Assembly (NCBI GenBank): GCA_031772625.1
Contig: CM062807.1
Coordinates: 1,144,499,007-1,144,563,006, forward strand
Length of the DNA: 64,000 bases
Direction of reading: 5' to 3'
From: Pinus tabuliformis
Lineage: Eukaryota; Streptophyta; Pinopsida; Pinales; Pinaceae
Within the stretch, counting starts at the first letter, position 1; each line of letters begins with the position of its first letter. This document shows, piece by piece, positions 31,442-42,745 of this stretch. Both the position numbers and the translations under genes were made by a program. Below the pieces are notes generated by a model, which was not told where the DNA came from, searched no databases, and was given only the letters and a program-made list of their open reading frames with translations.

Positions 31442-34400
31442 CTTATAAAACTTTGATTTTAATGTTATTGCTCATTATGTGCCATAATCGAGTCTATTGA
31501 GAGGTCTATAGATTCATGTATGTGCCATGCTCTTAATTATATATTGAGGTCAGTTTTTTGATAAAGTATTTATTTCTCTATTTCTTTGTTTTTTTAATAT
31601 GCAAAAAAAAATATGAAAGAAAGGACCAATCATTTTATTTTTATAAAAATGGTTTAAAATATAATGGTTTAGGTTATAAAAGTTATTTATCTCAATTATA
31701 ATATTAAAAGAGTTACTAAATATTTGAATGCAATTTTTATTTTTCTAAGCAATAATGTTAATGTGATAAATTTAGCTAAATTATTTGTATTACAGATTAA
31801 TTTTAAATTTTTAACACATTATTATCATGAAAAAGAATGAGTATGCATTACTTATACATGGATTCTTTAGCTTCCACCATCAAACTAATCGTAGGTGCTA
31901 ATTTTATCTATTTGTTTCATCTTGATTTATCTAATAAGTTTGCCTAGCTTGACTTGGCTAAAATCTTCAAGGACAGACAAACATTGAACTGCATATTGGT
32001 TTGAGATATCAACTTTTTTCCTTTAGACATCAATGAATTTTGAAGCAACCAAATGCCCCATGCAACTATCAAAAACAAATATTTATTTGTTTATTTATAT
32101 TTTTGTATTTTTCTCCTTAAACCACTTTGATAGGCATGCCTCAATTGGAACTCCCCTCCATACACTTCTTACCCTTGGAATCTTGTCAAATGAAGGTTTT
32201 TTATTGAACTAATAGATAAGCTAGGCCCCTACCTACAATCAACCCATGGCTTCAATCCAATTTTGACATCTTGTTGCCTTCCCAGCTTTTCAGACCAGGT
32301 TTTTGCAGCTAAGTGGAAAAACAATTAGCATTACCTTCAAATATAATCAATGTCACTTCTTCCGCCTTTTCACCAGGTGTCGAACCCACTCTTAAGCATC
32401 CTCAATCATAATATAGTTATGGTGAGTGAATTTAGCCCAAAGGCTCTAACCATCAAGTAGCCTCTATACACACTTAGCTAACGATCTTTACTAGAGAGGT
32501 GTTATTCTTTTAATATCCCATTCCCCTAGGTCCTTTGGAAATGCAATTTTTTTACAATTTATTGCAACAATCTCTTTTTCTCCCAGATTCCTACACCAAA
32601 GAAATATGAAACTTAACCACCCAATTCTATCTTAAACACCTTTTGGAATAAATACAAGTGACTTCTAGTACACAAGAATTTCCTAAATAAAAAATATAAC
32701 AAAAAGAACCTACCACCATGAAAAAGCCAACAATTGCTCCAAATGAAAAGCCTATTTTACTTTAGATATGGCCAATTAATTCTTCTTTCCATTTTCATTT
32801 ATCTTAAGCAAAAATCCTAAGTACTTATCCCGTTCTTTGAATTTCTTAATAAACTTTTTATAAAATTTAATTTTATATATTTATTGCTATAGTTAAAAAT
32901 TAGTTACCTACAAAATTATTTATAATTAAAACAAAATTATAATAAAACACATATAAATTGAATTTATTTATTATCTTTTATTATTTGTACTTTTATTACC
33001 ATTTTAATTGAATTAGTATTATATTTTATTATTATTTGATTTATCATTGAACTATCATAATAAAAATTTTAAATATTTTATCTAAATTTTTATTAATTAA
33101 TATTATTTTTATGTTTTAAAATTTTATTTTATCAAATATAAATATCAAATAATATATATATATATCTATATCTATATATGTTGAGCCAAACCCATTAATT
33201 AAATAGAGGAAAAACCATTATAAATAATGTTACTATAATATAAACATTATTTATAATGTAACAAATCGCGTTCAAGTTGTGCGGCATTGAGACGGTCATA
33301 CTTGTCATTTAAATTGTGATTCACGCAAGCTGCGCAAAGTGAAGGGGAGTTTGCCTTCTCACAGTTTCCCCAAAATTGGGTTTTCCTTTCCATTAATGCC
33401 GAAATGGAAAAAAAGAAAAATGCTCGCTGCTTCCAAAGAATCCGGCAAAATTTTGGCGCCTAATAACTAATATGATCCAATTACTGCTCTCGGTCACTAA
33501 AGAAAGACTCGAAATTTATTGATGTTGTGAACATGAGTGGACAATTGAATGAATCTCGCTACCATTAATATATATATCTTTGTTCGTACTTTACAAATGG
33601 ATGATCCATTTAGAAGGCCGAATTTGTATATCCTAACACGACATTACATTCATTTTCTACCCCATTAACATATACCATGCCACCATCTCATTATCATTTT
33701 TTGAGGATATCAAGAATATAGTTTAAGCACATATATCTTGAGGGTGTTATAATGGAATTGTATTGAATTGGGCATGATATTGAAATGGAAAATGATTCAG
33801 AAATAGAAAAATTTTCAATACACTAAGATTTTTGAATATGAGAGAACAATATTTAGCTGTTGGATATATCATCTTCTAGTATGTGTACAACCATCTTATC
33901 TCCATGCTCAAACTCATCCTCTTAAAAAAAATAGATCAAATCAAAATCAAAGATTTGGAATTTTTCAAATGATAAATCTCAAAATTTATTGGCATTAATC
34001 AAAATGAGGTAAATCAACAAGAGATAGAGTGAAAGATATGGATATAAGGGTTTCCTCCTTAAGGGTTCTTGCTATGGATTTTGATTTCTCACCTTCCAAA
34101 TTGTAGTCAGTTGCTATGGTTTTTTTTATAGGCATGGTGGGAAGTTAAAATAAAAAAGGGGGGAAGGGGAGCATTAAATGTTAATTTTTACAAGGCTATA
34201 AATGACACGTACATTAATTATATATTATTTCTCTTGTAAGTGTAGTGTGTGCCTATAATAGTACGTGTAGTATGACCTTATATTTTTCTTTTCTTTTACT
34301 TTTTGTGGGGGTGAGGGGTCGGGTGGGTATCATGCTTTGCATATGTAAAGAATGTGATTAACAATCCATAATGAAGTATAAAATGTGTTTTTTTCTTGGA

Positions 34401-34500
34401 AAATATGTCATACCATATCAACCAACAACACTCATAAAAGATGGTATAAGAAGACATGAGATTTATAGTCACACAAGCAATCTCAACATGTCATGTAATA
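31440..34500. other. AT-rich intergenic sequence
   Basis: No gene, RNA or mobile-element boundary recognised. A short (AT)n/(CTAT)n tract lies at about 33,150-33,178. Composition is very AT-rich at 32,850-33,250. A GC-richer patch at 33,270-33,370 has no motif I recognise. Confidence 0.5.
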
Positions 34501-34507
34501 GTAAATT

Positions 34508-34575
34508 GGATGTAGCTCAAGTGGTTGGGAGGAATGTTGTCATCCTGCACATATGGTTTCAATTCCTACATGTGA
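34508..34575 (+). repeat. tRNA-like SINE head, degenerate
   Basis: GGATGTAGCTCAAGTGGTTGG resembles a Pol III A box, and GGTTTCAATTCC about 30 bases later resembles a B box, at the spacing usual in tRNA-derived SINEs. No clear body, tail or target duplication could be drawn. Confidence 0.35.
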
Positions 34576-35383
34576 CATGTTGAGCTCATATCCTTTGCTA
34601 ACTTATTAAATTATAAAGTATTATTGGCCTAAAGAATCATCTAGGAGAAAATTTTCATAAATGTCTACATAAGATTTCTTTGCACTCTTTTCTCCATGCC
34701 CAACACTTCGTCAATTTGTCGATGTGTGGAGGAACTATATACATCCCCTCTCCACAAATTTATTTTCCACACATCAGTCATCTACACACCTATGTTTTCA
34801 CATCATACTCCCACACATAATCATCTCCCGAGGAACATGGAACTCTGCAAAATCCACTCTCCTGCACTTCATTTCATTACTTAACATTAATTGTGCAAAG
34901 CATATGTCTAAAATAAACGACGCCACCTTTACTCTATCACTTCCTTTTTTCTTCTCACTTTGAGCTCACTTAAACAATCAACAAAGAAAATCTATCTCTG
35001 AGTCATTGATTTTTTGTGTAGCATTGCAAGGTATTACCACATGCCTAGGTTGACCTAGAAGAATTATGAAGAAATAAAATAAAAATTTGATTTTTGAATG
35101 ATAAATCAATGCAGAAAAGTCACGTCAACCCAGGAGGTTGAAGGGACGTGTCCCTTGGGTTATCTTACCCCCATTCGATAAGTATATATGGATGGCATGA
35201 CATTTCATTTTCTCCACCAACGAAAAGAAAAAATCTAAGCATGAAGAAATTTGTTTTGGAGACCATATTTCTATCTTTATCTCTCTCTTGGCCGCACATG
35301 TGAAGGAGTCACACCATTATTAGATTTATTAGATGAGTTTGCCAACATTCTTGGATAGCCACACTGTGAACAAAAGGACGAAT
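34576..35383. other. intergenic, nothing recognised
   Basis: Small open frames near 34,696-34,963 and 35,573-35,845 show no motif. A T-rich pyrimidine block lies at 34,930-34,960. Confidence 0.4.
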
Positions 35384-35596
35384 TTGACCATAGTTGTTGA
35401 GCAAGTTTGACTATTTGACTACAGTTTGACCAAAATCTATACTACAGTTGACCATAGGGTTGACTGCAAGGCCAAAATTTGACCAAAGGAAGGTTGAAGA
35501 AGTCGAGTTGACCAATGATGAATTTATGATATTTTTGTTGGTAAGGACTAGTGTTGACTTGCTGAAGATTGACTAAGTTTGACTAGTATTTTGACT
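35384..35596 (+). promoter_or_regulatory. cluster of 12 W-box cores (TTGAC)
   Basis: Twelve TTGAC pentamers, all on the plus strand, occur in about 215 bases, several as TTTGACTA or GTTGACC. WRKY factors bind TTGAC(C/T). The cluster lies upstream of the copia gag on the same strand, in what would be the U3 part of its LTR, so it may be an LTR enhancer. Part of the clustering could be simple duplication of a TTTGACTA-type unit. Confidence 0.5.
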
Positions 35597-35904
35597 TGGA
35601 TTATTGGCACAAATTTCTAGACAAAATTGTTGATTTTGTGAACCTTGCTGAAGAATAATTATACCTAAAGAAAAATTGATGGGTTTTCTTCCAAGGTTGG
35701 GTTTGCCAAGGTAAAAAATATTATCTCTATTATGCATGGATGGCATTCTGTGATATTTATTATTTCCACTGCATTTATTGTTGATATTTTTTGAAGTGTA
35801 ATTGCTTAATGTGATCAGTGACATAGAATATTGTGTGAAAATCATTAGGAAGAATTATCTAGAAGCAATTGTATTATATTATGCATCTTGTAGAAAATTC
35901 AACA
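35395..35904 (+). repeat. candidate 5' LTR of a copia element
   Basis: The end is supported: AATTCAACA at 35,904 is followed at once by TGGTATCAAGCT, a variant initiator tRNA-Met binding site. The start at TGTTGAGC (35,395) is chosen because it partly mirrors the TTCAACA end; it is only a candidate. No second LTR was found. Confidence 0.4.
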
Positions 35905-35956
35905 TGGTATCAAGCTTTTTTGAAAGAGAAGACATTGAAGTCAGCCTAAGAGACAA

Positions 35957-36412
35957 GTGTTCAACAACTTGATTTTGGAATCTCTTGTCAAAATGAAACC
36001 AAAACTCAGAGTTGAAGACAAGTTAGATGGTGTCGTCAACTTTAGATCTTGGAAGACCAGAATACTCCTTGTCTTGGAAGAGAATGATCTTCAATATCAT
36101 GTGGAGAAATTCATTTCAGATCCTCAAGGGCCTGAGGAGAAGGCCAAGTATAAGAAGAATGAAGCCAAGGCAAAGAAAATCTTGGTAGATTCCATAAAGG
36201 ACAAATTGATTTATCATGTTGTTGAATTGAAGATTTCTAAGCAAGTTTATAATGCTATGGTAGGATTGTATGAAAGCAACAACACTAGTAGGAAGTTAAC
36301 CTTGAAAAATTGTCTTCGTAATTTCACGATGACTAGATCATATTTTTTTGTCTCATATCTTATGAGAGTCTCCTAGATCAAATATGAGATTGCATCCATT
36401 GGAGATACCATT
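35957..36412 (+). pseudogene. Ty1/copia gag, N-terminal part
   Basis: The frame contains the copia gag hallmarks KLDGVVNFRSWKTRILLVLEE, VYNAMVGLYES (in the fuller form KQVYNAMVGLYESNN) and RKLTLKNCLRNF, then SYLMRVS. An in-frame stop at 36,374-36,376 interrupts the usual continuation (IKYEIASIGDTI), and the sequence is cut at 36,412 by a gypsy element. About 150 of the usual 250-300 gag residues remain. The protein would have formed the capsid. The zinc knuckle and everything downstream are not seen in this window. Confidence 0.8.
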
Positions 36413-37447
36413 TGTTATAGGCCATTTTGTCGCATCAACCTAAAAGGCATGTAAACCGGATCAATCAACATCCTTGAATATTTTTTCATCATGCCTTCAC
36501 AAAACCCTAAGCATGAATTCTCTAAAAAGTCCGAGTTTCTAGGATAATTAGCTCAAAAATATTGTTTTTATCCCCAACACACCTTTACTCCTTAGTCAAT
36601 TGTGTTCAACGCATGTTGCATGATTATTCACCGGCGATGGTTAGCACATGTTTCTATGTTCTGCAAGTGTGCTGATTCTAGAAATTCAAGAAAATTAAAA
36701 AATATTTCCAAAGCTTCCTCTTCCAAAAGCTTCCAAGGTAGTTTTAACCGTTTATCATGGACAGAGAGTTCAAATCCTATCTTGTAGACCTTATCTCTTA
36801 TCCCTTGAGCTAATCTTCCCCTCTTAAGTGGATCTCAAACCTAGATTGGTAATTGGATAGAATTCCCAAACTACCACACTCCTATAAATTTACTACCTCC
36901 CATAAGGTATGGGTTGGCTTTTGGAGATTTCTAGTGCCCTCATGTTGTTTCTTTGAACCTAAATGAGTCATCATATTCATATATTAGGGTTGATGTTGAG
37001 GTGTGCTTTGTGACAAGTAAGGAAAAGTCAACTTGGGGAGACATCTACAAGATCAACTTCTATTTATGGTTGTAAACTCTCTCCTATTTTTATCAATACA
37101 AAGAGCATCTTGTTTTCCTATATGGATTGTGTTATGTTTTTCACTCATGTATTTCAATGCCATGTTGATTCATTGAATAGATATGTTATATTATGCTACA
37201 TGGATGTTTTGGATCCTTTGCTTGTTTTCAACATATGTGCAAGTTCTAATTATAGCTCTTGGATCTAGAGTTGGAGCTTAAAAGCAAGGAGGAAAGGAAA
37301 GCTTGCTATAGATTCGAGGTAGGATTCTTTACCATATTCTAATTTCTCCAAGGAAAACTTCATGTTTTTTGGCTTTTTTTGTTCTAGATCATTCCACTAG
37401 ATCTAGGAAATTCACCTTTTTCCACAATCATGAAATTATGTATAACA
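36413..37447 (+). repeat. candidate 5' LTR of the truncated gypsy element
   Basis: About 1,035 bp with 7-bp perfect terminal inverse TGTTATA/TATAACA. The end is fixed by the primer binding site. The start is fixed by the loss of copia similarity. Confidence 0.6.
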
Positions 37448-37834
37448 AATTGGTGACTCCACTAGGGAACGATTCTTCCCTTACTGGTTTCTTTGATCTT
37501 AGCATATTTTTCACCTCTTAAAGTGACCTTAATTGACTCATTCAAACATTGATTGGCCTTAGGAAAACACATTTTTCATTTTGGTTGTCTTTCTTGTGTC
37601 GTGTTTTGACCGAAACATCCCCAGTGCATTTCCTGTTCTGAGACAGACCGCTTCAGTGCACTTGTCCCTTCTTTGTGCCTGTGCTGTAGTGCACTGGTGT
37701 CTGTTCTACTCCTGCGCTGATCTTGTAGGATGCAAAATTTTTCATTCCTTGGGCTTGTTCCTCATTCAACTTGAGTTCAAAAAGAATTCCTTATGTTTCT
37801 GAGTTTTTCTATCTTTGTAAAGCCAATACCTTTT

Positions 37835-38039
37835 TTTTTAAGCTGTGGTTCACAGTCACTGAGTGGTCGCTACATCCACGGGAAAATATCGGGGCAGATC
37901 CACCCGAAGGGATCTGCCTGTCGGCCAATCTTAACAGGCCTAACCCTGAGGGCGTCGAGGAGATTTGACCCCGTGACCTCCCAAAATGGGAAAGTTCTTT
38001 AGCAACAGGAACTCGACCATTTGAGCTATCCCTTGGGGC
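37835..38039 (-). mobile_element. tRNA-derived SINE with 19-bp target duplication
   Basis: On the minus strand the element starts with a tRNA-like head: GGATAGCTCAAATGGTCGAG as A box and GGTCACGGGGTCAAATCTC as B box. It has a body of about 120 bases with a GCAGATCCCTTCGGGTGGATCTGC hairpin region and ends in an A run (T run at 37,831-37,839). The flanks are a perfect direct repeat, TGTAAAGCCAATACCTTTT, at 37,816-37,834 and 38,040-38,058. It lies in the untranslated leader of the truncated gypsy element. The head resembles plant Au-type SINEs, from memory. Confidence 0.85.
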
Positions 38040-38289
38040 TGTAAAGCCAATACCTTTTGTGAAAATTAGTGTTTTCTATTTCATTTTTGTTTTCGACCCC
38101 TATGGTCCCAAATGTCCAAACTTCTCCTCAAACACGTTCTCCTCCACCTGAATGACATCAACCTCAATTTTATCCTAAAGTTGACCCTTTGCCTTCTTTG
38201 CTTTTTATTTCTTCATCCCTTTCTTCTTCCTCACTTGGTGAAAGTCTTGATTCTAGTAATTAGAAATCTAAGAAGAAGAAGAAAATGAT

Positions 38290-39034
38290 GAAGAAGAAGG
38301 AAAAAAATATGCAGGGGGGCAACCAAGAAACCATTTCCACCAATGAAATTAGTATGGAGAACCCTTCCAATCATCCCCACAAAGTTAAATTCCCTTGTAA
38401 TTTATGTAATGGTGACCACCTTCTTAGATATTTCCCTGGTATTCCACAGGTATTAGATGTGTGATCCACAAACCCACACTATCCTTTCTTATCAACCTCT
38501 AGAGATCATGTTGATGATAAACCATCAGCTTGTGATAGTAAGGTCCATGGGAAGAAGGGGAAAGTCAAGTTTCCCTATACGTTATGTGAAGGGAATCATC
38601 CTATTCACCTTTTTCCTTGTATGGATGAAGCCTCAAAAGTATTCGAAAACCTTACAAATTCTCAGACTCATCTTCTGACTAGTTATCAAAAGATTTCTCA
38701 CAATCGTCCACTATTTGATGAAGTGATTGATCATAATCTAAATCAAATCAATCCCACTCTCTCTGGATGTGAATCCCATTATTTCGTTCTTGACCAACCA
38801 TTGGTTGAGAAAATGGTTGAATCGACTCCACCTTTTGTTGTTCGTACTTTTCGCGTAAAGAGTGAGTCTCATACCACTCACGTTCTTCTAGTCTCTTCAA
38901 GTTCCAAAGAACTAGGGGGCAATCCTCTTGTTCCAATGCCACAAGGGGACAATCCTCCCATTCCCACAGCACAGGGGGGAAATCCTCCCATTCCCACAAC
39001 AGAGGGGAGCATTTCTCTCATTCCCATAGCATAA
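38290..39034 (+). pseudogene. gypsy gag C-terminus with zinc-knuckle-like motifs
   Basis: A lysine-rich segment leads to two related motifs, KFPCNLCNGDHLLRYFP (38,384 onward) and KFPYTLCEGNHPIHLFPC (38,565 onward). Both follow the C-x2-C-x3-H-x4-C zinc knuckle with one cysteine replaced in each. A stop near 38,461 and a frame change separate them. The frame 38,621-39,034 continues with a helical region and then 10-residue repeats. Confidence 0.55.
38915..39032 (+). repeat. coding minisatellite of about 30 bp
   Basis: Three to four copies of a unit encoding GGNPPIPTAQ-like decapeptides, with the DNA block GGGGGAAATCCTCCCATTCCC. It lies between gag and protease of the truncated gypsy element. 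Confidence 0.8.
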
Positions 39035-39103
39035 GTGGAAAGTTCCCTCGTTCACATGACACCCCCTCCAAGTAGTATGGTCATTTCCTTTGATTGGAGT
39101 TAA

Positions 39104-39535
39104 TTGGCAGGATATCGTCTTCCTCCTTACATGTCATTTGAGATCATAGTACATGCTTATAATAAGACTGTACCTGGCACAATTATGGACGAATGTGCGT
39201 CTGTTAGTATTATGTCATCAACTGCTTGGCAATCTTTTGGTTCTTCGCAACTTGTGCCCATTACCCAGAATTCGTTGGCCTTTAATAGAGGAACCAGACA
39301 ACCGTTATGGATCCTTCCTCAATTTCCTATTACTTTGGGAGGAAAGATTGCATGTATCCATGTGATGGTAGTCCAAGGCCCTTTGGATTTTAATTTACTC
39401 CTTGGGCATGACTATGTTTTTTTCATGGGAGCTCTTATCTCTTCACTCTTTCGTGTGATGTATTTCTCACATGAAGGAAGAATCGTGACTATTGACCATC
39501 TTTATTTCATTAGTTCTAATTTGACTCCCAATTAA
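39104..39535 (+). pseudogene. gypsy retropepsin-like protease
   Basis: A 143-codon frame shows a complete-looking retropepsin fold: TIMDECASVSIMSS at the active-site position (normally D-x-G-A-S; Asp is kept, Gly is Cys), then LAFNRGTRQPLWILPQFPITLGG, then the second signature FNLLLGHDYVFFMGA. The active-site Gly change suggests loss of activity. The frame ends at 39,535 without passing into reverse transcriptase. Residual gypsy sequence continues for about 150 bases. Confidence 0.7.
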
Positions 39536-39739
39536 CCAACTTCCCTAAATGTTACTTATGTGCAAGTGGTATCTCTCGTGCTATAGGTTAATTATGTGGT
39601 AACCTATCCCATGCCCTCATCTACTATTGAAGTGGCGCCTCTCATTGTTTACTCAAAATTAATTTTCCCTAGATTCAATAGGAGATATAGTGAGTCATTT
39701 ATTGGGGGCATTGGAGATTTTGTCAATCCATAAATTTCC

Positions 39740-40660
39740 CTAGGCTGAGGAGAGAAATTATAGAGGTAACCAAAAACCACTTTTAGGCTAGAATCTATCC
39801 CTTCTAGCCTTGGAGAGGGATTTCTCACTGAGGTTGTTTGAATAATATGATATTAGGCTAAGAATAGAGCTCAATTAGGTGTGTTTTTTCAAGGAGTTAC
39901 TGATAAGAAAGGAGACAGGTCCATTGGGCATGGAGTCATATCAAAGTAATAATTTGTCTAGTGAGATGATGAAGAGAGAAAAGGTTTTTCCAGAGGGGCA
40001 AGTAGGCAGTCTCGGTGATGAAATCAAATTAAATCATTGTAGGAGAGTGAGTATGAGAAAGGTGAAAACAACACTTAGAGCATTAAGACTGTAAATGAAT
40101 TCTAAATGTTTCTTTAAGAGGAAAACACATATTACTTGGGAAAACTAAATCAGAGCACCATTAAGATGAATTATGAATTAAAAATTTGGTTCTTCCAAGC
40201 ATGAAGACATATAGTCAAGATATGTGAACACATAACACACAATTACAAGTAGAAATAAGCACAACACCATCAAGATCTCACACATGAATCCCTGTAAATC
40301 ACCTTCTGTCTTTCATTCACTGGAAAACGTTTTTAGAAAATACAATGCACTCAAGTAGTCTTTCTCTCCAATCTGACCAACATAACCCTATCTTAGCTTT
40401 TTTAGATATTAAATAGATAAAAAATATTCCACCCTGAGCCATCTAGGTCGAATTTTGCAACACGGAACTAGTCAAATAGCTAAATACATCAAACTGCTCA
40501 CTTACTCTGCATAAAAGTATGAACTAATTACCAAACACAGTTTTGAATTTAATACATCATTCAACTTAGAAATACTTATAATAAACCACTAAATATACCA
40601 CCCTAAGGATTTATGCTACCTATCAATGCGACTAGACAACCTTAGAGACTCAAACAATTC
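39740..40660 (-). repeat. dispersed repeat, copy B
   Basis: The counterpart of 740-1,560, with the same blocks in the same order. On the minus strand it follows directly after the family B pseudogene, which fits a 3' untranslated or terminal part of the same mobile unit. Confidence 0.4.
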
Positions 40661-40666
40661 GAAATA

Positions 40667-42744
40667 TCAAGTAAATAGTGTTGATTGTCTAGTTTTGTAA
40701 AAAAACGAAGTATCCCTCCATGTTCTGTATAGTTGCAACCCTTCTATAACCAAATGGATGAAATGGGTATTCTTAAAATGGCTCTTTGATGGTGCTAAAC
40801 TCTTGAGATAGGCTTCACAATTCTTGCAAACCTCCTCATCACCTATAGCGAACTTTCGCAACACATTGTTAAGTTTCACATCACCTACAAACTTTCACAG
40901 CGCCTTCAAAATTTTGAGCATAAGATGTCTTCCTATGACATAAAATGCTAGAGGCAACAAGTAGCTGTTGTGACATCCTTATAACTCTCGTAATAAAACC
41001 AAAAACCTCAAAATTGAGTCATCTCCTCATCATAAAAGACTATACAAAATGTGTAGCATGTCCTTGCTGCGTTTTTGTAAACTCCATCAAAACTAACCTA
41101 TTTCTAACTTTCTAAGTAAAAGGAAAAAATTCAAACCTTGGTAACATCCTCCTAATGAAGATTTTCCTTTGTTCTGGCCTCTTTTAGTATATCTAATTTT
41201 CCCTTCTTCCTCTTTCTTGCATATTTCTTGGCCTAAGTAAGATGTTGCTTCACTAATCTAAGTCTCCTCTTCAAAACCAAGTTTTGGAAATACAAACTTC
41301 TCACTTTCCTATGCAGACGAATGTTCCACTTCAACTTGTATTTAGCTTTCTCAAGGGCAGGTTCAACAACTTCTAATTGTTTAAACAAATTCAACTTATC
41401 CTTGTGTTTTTTTTTGCTAGCCAATCTACCTGTTGTTGAACTCCTTCAAGTTGTTCCAACAATTTTTCAAACTCCTTCTGCTCATCAAATACCATTTTAT
41501 GTTCTGGTTGAATAATCTCCTCCATTTTCATTTTTATTTTGGCATCAAACCTAGTCCTAAGTCTTCTTGACTACTCAAGTGTCACCTGCACATCTTCAAC
41601 ATCTATGATTTGCTTGCTTTTGTCCTTAACAACATGTGCCAATGCTTCTTTGATGGTTCTTTTTCACTAGGGTGGGTAGTTCTTGTGATAATTTTTGCCT
41701 TAGATCTATATTTTCTTGTTGGAAATAACATATTGTTAGGTGAGATTTGTCCAACTGGTCTTGTAGGTCTTTCATTTTCGGTCCCTTTTATCAACTTCCA
41801 TTTCTCCATGTGCACTTTATGATATTTCAGTAGCTTGAACAGGTGAAGAATCTATAGGCAATATTTTGGGTGATTCCCTTGTTCTCGGTTCCCTAGTGAC
41901 CTTTTTTACCTTAGGTGAGAAGAGAAGCTTTTTAGCACTTATTTTGTCAAATAATTTGCTTTTAGTTAAAGGATTTTTGACCGAACTATCTACTGTAGGT
42001 GAGGCCTCTTTAATTGCAGCTAATGGGGTATTTTTCTTAGTCCTTTGGTTGTCAAAAGATTGTGTCATCCACCCTGAAGAGATCAAAAAGTACTTCCATG
42101 ACTGCTCTTTCTTTTCAAGTTCCTTTACCACCAATAGTTTAATTAATGAGAAATGAAATAGACTAGGTTCAATAGGACTCCCTTTGGCTTGAACTCTATC
42201 AACCATTTTTCAAAGACTCCTAAATAAGTAGTAAGGAAGATTCAAAGGTTTTTTTCTTGTAAAATACATTAGGAGTCTTATATGATACTGGTAAAATTTA
42301 CTGAACCTCCCTTCACATGTGAAATACCTTTGAAATTACTTCCAACAATTTACTATGGTGGTCATGTAGACAACTCCTTGGAACAGCTAATCGATACCCC
42401 TCTTGGTATTGCAATTTCAAAAAGGCTTTGAAATAAACAGAATATAACTCTATACCCTTAAACTATTCCTCTCCATTTAAAGGGATCTTAGTGACCTCAA
42501 CTATTGATTAGGTTATGACTAGAAAAGTGAGTGCTCCAAGCTTTGCCTGCAATCGATCAAAACCCTTGGTAAATTCCTTAGTCACTTGCAAATTGTACCC
42601 ATGAATCTTTTCACAAAACCATAAAAAACCTACCTACTCAAAAGCCACTTTGATGTCTAGGTATGCATTAATGACTGTGATATCTTATGGCTCAAAATGA
42701 ATAATAGCAACTACCTTGTGCTTCTTCTCTTCTGAAGTTGACAT
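40667..42744 (-). pseudogene. unknown family B pseudogene
   Basis: From an ATG at 42,744 the minus strand reads a protein-like sequence with many stops. The N-terminal globular part (INAYLDIKVAFE, WFCEKIHGYN, LTFLVITQSIVEVTKIPL, FKGIELYSVYFKAFL) reaches about 42,210. A region with SGWMTQ and a Lys/Ser/Pro-rich linker follows (42,206-41,817), then a Lys/Glu/Gln coiled coil near 41,560-41,230, and a last open piece at 40,879-40,667. Roughly 650-700 codons were present. No enzyme motif is visible. The start codon is separated from its upstream region by the 14.6-kb LTR element. The layout (globular, linker, coiled coil, tail) resembles family A without clear sequence identity. Confidence 0.55.
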
Positions 42745-42745
42745 G

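Larger units (their letters stand above)
36413..39700 (+). mobile_element. 5' part of a Ty3/gypsy element
   Basis: A candidate 5' LTR (36,413-37,447) begins TGTTATA and ends with the exact inverse TATAACA. A primer binding site TTGGTGACTCCACTAGGGA follows from 37,450. Gag zinc-knuckle-like motifs and a protease follow to 39,535. Similarity then fades, and neither reverse transcriptase nor a 3' LTR is present, so the element is truncated near 39,700 where dispersed repeat copy B starts. It was inserted into the copia gag and was itself hit by a SINE. Confidence 0.7.

Noticed and set aside
36413..37447. Search for a 3' LTR of the truncated gypsy element
   Set aside because: No second copy of the TGTTATAGGCC start was found in the window, so the element is reported as truncated.
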